From assembly GCF_014647635.1 (NCBI RefSeq), contig NZ_BMPO01000007.1, positions 245,650-309,649 on the forward strand: a stretch of 64,000 bases of DNA, in the 5' to 3' direction. The notes under the pieces were generated by a model. It made no database searches, was not told the origin of the DNA, and saw only the letters and a list, made by a program, of their open reading frames with translations. Below, piece after piece: positions 60,393-64,000 of this stretch (position 1 is the stretch's first letter; each line of letters starts with the position of its first letter). This stretch comes from Pseudomonas matsuisoli (GTDB lineage Bacteria > Pseudomonadota > Gammaproteobacteria > Pseudomonadales > Pseudomonadaceae). A program made the translations under genes and the position numbers.

Positions 60393-60413
60393 TCGTCGGA
60401 TAGGACGTGAATA

Positions 60414-60505
60414 CCTGTAGGAGCCCATTTATGGGCGATCGCATTTGCTCGGACAGAGCAGCGTCGTTGGTTAGATCGGATCGCCCATGAATGGGCTCCT
60501 ACAGG
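60414..60505. repeat. REP inverted pair (TGTAGGAGCCCAT family)
   Basis: CTGTAGGAGCCCATTTATGGGCGATC and, inverted, GATCGCCCATGAATGGGCTCCTACAGG, 92 bases long, starting 22 bases after the RcnB-like stop. Best-preserved member of the family seen at 4693. Confidence 0.85.
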
Positions 60506-60523
60506 TAATGATTACAGCCGTAG

Positions 60524-60555
60524 GGTGGATTAGCGACGCGGTCGCGTAATCCACC
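60524..60555. repeat. Short inverted repeat of the GGTGGATT family
   Basis: GGTGGATTAGCGAC-GCG-GTCGCGTAATCCACC, 32 bases, almost perfect with one bulged base. Same family as 23204-23235. Confidence 0.7.
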
Positions 60556-60607
60556 GTTCACCTCGTTGCGGATATGCACCGCCTCCGGGCCATGCCAACG
60601 GTACGGC

Positions 60608-60674
60608 CTGTAGGAGCCAGCTTGCTGGCGATCAAGCGATCTAACAGCGATCGCCAGCAAGCTGGCTCCTACGG
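60608..60674. repeat. REP inverted pair (TGTAGGAGCCAGCTTGCTGG family)
   Basis: CTGTAGGAGCCAGCTTGCTGGCGATC and, inverted, GATCGCCAGCAAGCTGGCTCCTACGG, 67 bases. It shares the TGTAGGAGCC ends and GATC core with the 60414 pair but has a different stem. It ends 7 bases before the TPP-enzyme stop. Confidence 0.85.
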
Positions 60675-60680
60675 TCCTTC

Positions 60681-62471
60681 CTATTTCTTCGACTTCGGCA
60701 ACACCGAGCTCAGCACCTGTTTCGCGGTTTCTTTCAGGATGCCGCCCTGGTTGGGATCACCCTGCAACAACGTCGATGCGAATTGCTTGACCTGGTCCAG
60801 CGTAAGGTGTGGCGGCAGCGGCGGCACGTTCGGATCGGTCTTGAATTCGATCACCACTGGGCGATCGGAGCTCATCGCTTCATCCCAGGCCGCCGCAACG
60901 GACGCATCACGCTCTACCAATATGCCGCGCAGGCCTATGGACTCGGCAAAACGCGCGTAGGGCACGTCCGGGATATCCTGCGATGCCTCGAACTTGGGGT
61001 CGCCCTCCATCACACGCTGTTCCCAAGTCACCTGGTTGAGATCCTGGTTATTGAACACCGCACAGATCCACTTCGGGTTGTCCCACGTTTGCCAATACTT
61101 AGCGACGGTGATGAGTTCGGCCATGTTGCTCATCTGCATCGCGCCGTCGCCCACCATTGCAATCACCGGCCGGTCGGGGTGCGCGAACTTGGCCGCGATT
61201 GCATAGGGCACTGCCGCCCCCATCGATGCCAGCCCGCCCGACAACGACCCCATCATGCCGCTACGCAGTTTCACGTCGCGCGCATACCAATTGGCACAGG
61301 AGCCAGAGTCGCTGGTCACAATTGCGCGATCCGGCAGGCGGGGCGAAAGCTCGTAGGCGACACGCTGTGGATTGATCGGATTGGCTTCGACCATCGCACG
61401 TTTTTCGATGACGTCATCCCACGCGACCCGCCACCCCTCGATGCGGTCGCGCCATGCCGTGTCCGTTTTGTCTTCCAGCAGCGGGATCAGCGCCTTGAGT
61501 GTATCGGCGGCATCGCCCTGAAGATTCACTTCCATGGGGTAACGCAGGCTGAGCATGTCGGGCTGAATGTCGATCTGCACGCCACGCGCTTGCCCGGCAG
61601 CCGGCAAAAACTCCGCATAGGGGAAGCCGGAGCCGATCATCAGCAGCGTGTCGCACTCTTGCATCATCTTGGAACTGGGCTCCGTACCCAACAGGCCGAT
61701 CGATCCAGTCACCCATGGCAACGCGTCGGGTAATACGGCTTTGCCCAGCAACGCCTTCGCCACGCCAGCACCTAACGTTTCGGCGATCTGCAGAACCTGA
61801 TCGGATGCACCCAGCGCACCGGCGCCCACCAGAATTGCCACCTTCTTACCGGCATTGAGCACCTCCGCGGCGCGGTGCAAATCGTCTTCGTATGGCACGA
61901 CTTTGGGCCGCTGGTAGCCAACGCCCGAGTGCACGGTGCCGTGCTTGCTGGGTGGGTCCTGGTACTCCAGTTCCTGGATGTCGTTGGGCAGGATCAACGC
62001 GGTGACGCGGCGCTCGCCCAACGCGGTGCGGATCGCGCGGTCCACAAGATGGCGGACCTGGGACGGTGCAGCAGCCTGCTGCACGAACGCGCCTGCCACG
62101 TCCTTGAACATGGACACCAGGTCGAGCTCCTGTTGATAGTGCCCACCCAATGCCGTGCGCGCTTGCTGGCCGGCGATGGCAAGCACCGGCATGTGGTCCA
62201 TGCGGGCGTCGTACAAACCGGTTAGCAGATGAGAGGCGCCGGGGCCGGACGTTGCGATGCAGACCCCGAGCCCGCCCGTGAATTTCGCATCGGCCGCGGC
62301 CATGAACGCCGCCATTTCCTCGTGCCGCGCCTGGATGAAACGAATCTTGCCATCCGCTCGATTCAGCGCCCCGAATACACCGTTGATGCCATCCCCCGGA
62401 TAGCCGTAGATGCGGCGTACGCCCCATGCATAAAGACGTTCAACCAGAAAATCACCGACGGTCATGGACAT
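60681..62471 (-). CDS. poxB: Thiamine-pyrophosphate enzyme, pyruvate oxidase type (PoxB-like)
   Basis: A 596-residue TPP-dependent enzyme. The N-terminal PYR domain starts MTVGDFLVERLYAWGVRRIYGYPGDGINGV with the catalytic glutamate in IQARHEEMAAFMAAADAKFTG. The middle domain follows, and the PP domain binds Mg-TPP through VGDGAMQMSNMAELITVAKYW...NNQD. The family includes pyruvate oxidase, acetolactate synthase and benzoylformate decarboxylase; position beside xpt and rep matches PA5297 poxB of P. aeruginosa. Substrate assignment rests on that synteny. Confidence 0.85.
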   Translation of the reverse strand: MSMTVGDFLVERLYAWGVRRIYGYPGDGINGVFGALNRADGKIRFIQARHEEMAAFMAAADAKFTGGLGVCIATSGPGASHLLTGLYDARMDHMPVLAIAGQQARTALGGHYQQELDLVSMFKDVAGAFVQQAAAPSQVRHLVDRAIRTALGERRVTALILPNDIQELEYQDPPSKHGTVHSGVGYQRPKVVPYEDDLHRAAEVLNAGKKVAILVGAGALGASDQVLQIAETLGAGVAKALLGKAVLPDALPWVTGSIGLLGTEPSSKMMQECDTLLMIGSGFPYAEFLPAAGQARGVQIDIQPDMLSLRYPMEVNLQGDAADTLKALIPLLEDKTDTAWRDRIEGWRVAWDDVIEKRAMVEANPINPQRVAYELSPRLPDRAIVTSDSGSCANWYARDVKLRSGMMGSLSGGLASMGAAVPYAIAAKFAHPDRPVIAMVGDGAMQMSNMAELITVAKYWQTWDNPKWICAVFNNQDLNQVTWEQRVMEGDPKFEASQDIPDVPYARFAESIGLRGILVERDASVAAAWDEAMSSDRPVVIEFKTDPNVPPLPPHLTLDQVKQFASTLLQGDPNQGGILKETAKQVLSSVLPKSKK

Positions 62472-62803
62472 GGAAACCTCGCTTACAGATTGCAGAAGGG
62501 GTGCGCTGAACGCTTATCTTCTGGACTGACAGCGGCAAGCGGAGGTTTCGTTCGCCAAACGAATGGCCGGCGAGGCAGGCATTGATCGTCTACCGTCGAG
62601 CAGCCCAGGCAGGAGAAGCCAAATTAAAACAGCAGGACGCGGCAAAAGCGCGTATGGTGCGTGCACTGCTTGCTTTTGTTTCGCGATGCCAGACGTGATG
62701 CTTGATTCGTCGTTCATCTCCCCCGGTTCGTACCACTTCTGCACTCAGTTACTTGCACTCTGGATGGTCTAGAGTGCGCATCAAATCTCCAGGGAGATAC
62801 ACC
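62472..62803. other. Divergent gap between poxB and the cold-shock gene
   Basis: These 332 bases contain no recognised gene. The notable element is GCACTCT-N9-AGAGTGC (62755-62777), just upstream of the cold-shock start. The rest shows no repeat or RNA gene. Confidence 0.4.
62755..62777. promoter_or_regulatory. Inverted repeat upstream of the cold-shock gene
   Basis: GCACTCT-GGATGGTCT-AGAGTGC, a perfect 7-base inverted repeat, 26 bases before the ATG of the cold-shock gene. It could form a hairpin in the 5' leader or bind a regulator. Confidence 0.4.
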
Positions 62804-63013
62804 ATGTCTACACGTCAAACCGGTACCGTTAAGTGGTTCAACGATGAGAAAGGCTTCGGCTTCATCACGCCGACCGAAGGTCCTGATGTATTCGTTCACT
62901 ACCGTTCGATCGAAAGCACCGGCTTCAAGAGCCTGGCCGAAGGTCAGCAGGTTTCTTTCCTGGTCGTCAAAGGCCAGAAAGGTCTGCAAGCTGATCAGGT
63001 TCAGGTCATCTAA
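62804..63013 (+). CDS. Cold-shock domain protein (CspA family)
   Basis: A 69-residue cold-shock protein that binds single-stranded RNA/DNA. RNP1 KGFGFI is at residues 16-21. RNP2 reads VFVHY at 29-33 rather than the common VFVHF, and RSIES replaces the usual RAIQ. AGGGAGA precedes the ATG, and an intrinsic terminator follows. Likely acts as an RNA chaperone; whether it is cold-induced cannot be read. Confidence 0.95.
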   Translation: MSTRQTGTVKWFNDEKGFGFITPTEGPDVFVHYRSIESTGFKSLAEGQQVSFLVVKGQKGLQADQVQVI

Positions 63014-63029
63014 GCACTGATCTGTATCG

Positions 63030-63063
63030 AAAAAGGCCCTGTGATCACAGGGCCTTTTTTGTT
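63030..63063. terminator. Terminator of the cold-shock gene
   Basis: AAAAAGGCCCTGTGATCACAGGGCCTTTTTTG has a long perfect stem with A and T tracts, 17 bases after the stop. Confidence 0.92.
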
Positions 63064-63202
63064 TCCGTCGTATTTGCCAGCGCCCACCTTCTCGCCGAAG
63101 GATACCGTCGCCCACGCGCCCCTCTGTGCGAGACGATCGTCGGCCTTCGTCTCGCTGGACTTTTTCCCGAAGCCTGAATGACGCAGAATGCGCCCTCGCT
63201 GA

Positions 63203-63793
<591 letters not shown>

Positions 63794-63806
63794 GTGCCTC
63801 GAAAAC

Positions 63807-63824
63807 GGGCGACTGAAGTCGCCC
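63807..63824. repeat. REP-like hairpin downstream of xpt
   Basis: GGGCGACT-GA-AGTCGCCC is a perfect 8-base stem followed by CTACAG, resembling the TGTAGGGGCGAC repeat ends elsewhere. Two further GCGGGT/ACCCGC stems (about 63844-63859 and 63879-63893) follow. No gene is recognised from 63794 to the window end. Confidence 0.5.
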
Positions 63825-64000
63825 CTACAGAGGGCTCTGGTAAGGCGGGTGAACCCCGCATAGCGTTGTACGAGAGCCGCGGGTTGCACCCGCCCTTGTA
63901 TGTCGACTCCCGTCTCCAAAGAGGCGATAGTCCCCGACTGATCATCGGGGGAGGACCGCAAGCCGCACCCGCCCTTAAGCCTCGAGCTTGTTGTGTAGAT

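Noticed and set aside
62815..63013. Possible CRISPR or phage-related element near the cold-shock gene.
   Set aside because: There are no regularly spaced repeats, cas genes or phage genes; the palindromes are ordinary terminators and leader stems.

Overview
The window is ordinary chromosomal DNA from a gamma-proteobacterium of the Pseudomonadaceae. Rho, Rep, UbiD, LysA/DapF/XerC, GlnK/AmtB and the spu/agu polyamine genes all read as Pseudomonas-type proteins, and the gene order largely follows blocks known from P. aeruginosa. High GC, very dense coding and several REP-type palindrome families suggest Stutzerimonas or a close relative; that genus call is an inference. No CRISPR array, prophage, IS transposase, rRNA or tRNA was recognised.

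Layout. 1-2.1 kb: the 5' end of a LysR regulator, then a TetR regulator facing a saccharopine-dehydrogenase-like gene across twin operators. 2.1-8.6 kb: an iron-sulfur flavin reductase beside ubiD, then rho, trxA and ppx. 8.7-12.2 kb: a DUF523 / 2OG-Fe(II) oxygenase pair, a DUF2059 protein, an alpha/beta hydrolase and a small secreted protein. 12.2-27.3 kb: a polyamine block. It holds a PotFGHI/SpuDEFGH-type ABC importer with two binding proteins, SpuC transaminase, SpuB and SpuI glutamylpolyamine synthetases, SpuA hydrolase, a TetR regulator, a hydroxypyruvate-isomerase-like protein, and AguB/AguA, which turn agmatine into putrescine. 27.4-31.3 kb: an OprD-family porin, a PAS-GGDEF protein and a DesA-type desaturase. 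31.7-46.1 kb: argH, a GNAT gene, corA, rnk, cyaY, lptM-lysA-dapF-DUF484-xerC-HAD, sutA, yjbQ, glnK-amtB, ubiK and yifB. 46.2-64 kb: a TAXI-type TRAP transporter with fused permease, a chemoreceptor, a GGDEF-EAL protein, rep, a hybrid histidine kinase, a Dps-like protein, a UPF0158 protein, an RcnB-like protein, a poxB-like TPP enzyme, a cold-shock gene and xpt.

How the genes fit together. The 12-27 kb block is a nearly self-contained unit for polyamine use: import, gamma-glutamylation, transamination, release of GABA, and agmatine feeding into putrescine. The lptM-lysA-dapF-DUF484-xerC-HAD cluster has ATGA overlaps at two junctions and looks like one transcript. The glnK-amtB pair has a well-spaced sigma-54 promoter candidate upstream, as expected for nitrogen control.

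Relative to P. aeruginosa as I remember it, the spu/agu/desA block (about PA0286-PA0304) lies inside the ubiD-rho ... argH-xerC-rep neighbourhood (about PA5236-PA5298), so the window crosses rearrangement junctions. I found no convincing undescribed multi-gene system. The most interesting unexplained signals are non-coding: twin operators at 910-959, a REP palindrome inside a longer inverted repeat at 12244-12450, palindromes at the spuI start and upstream of aguB, and a repeat array at 56246-56581.
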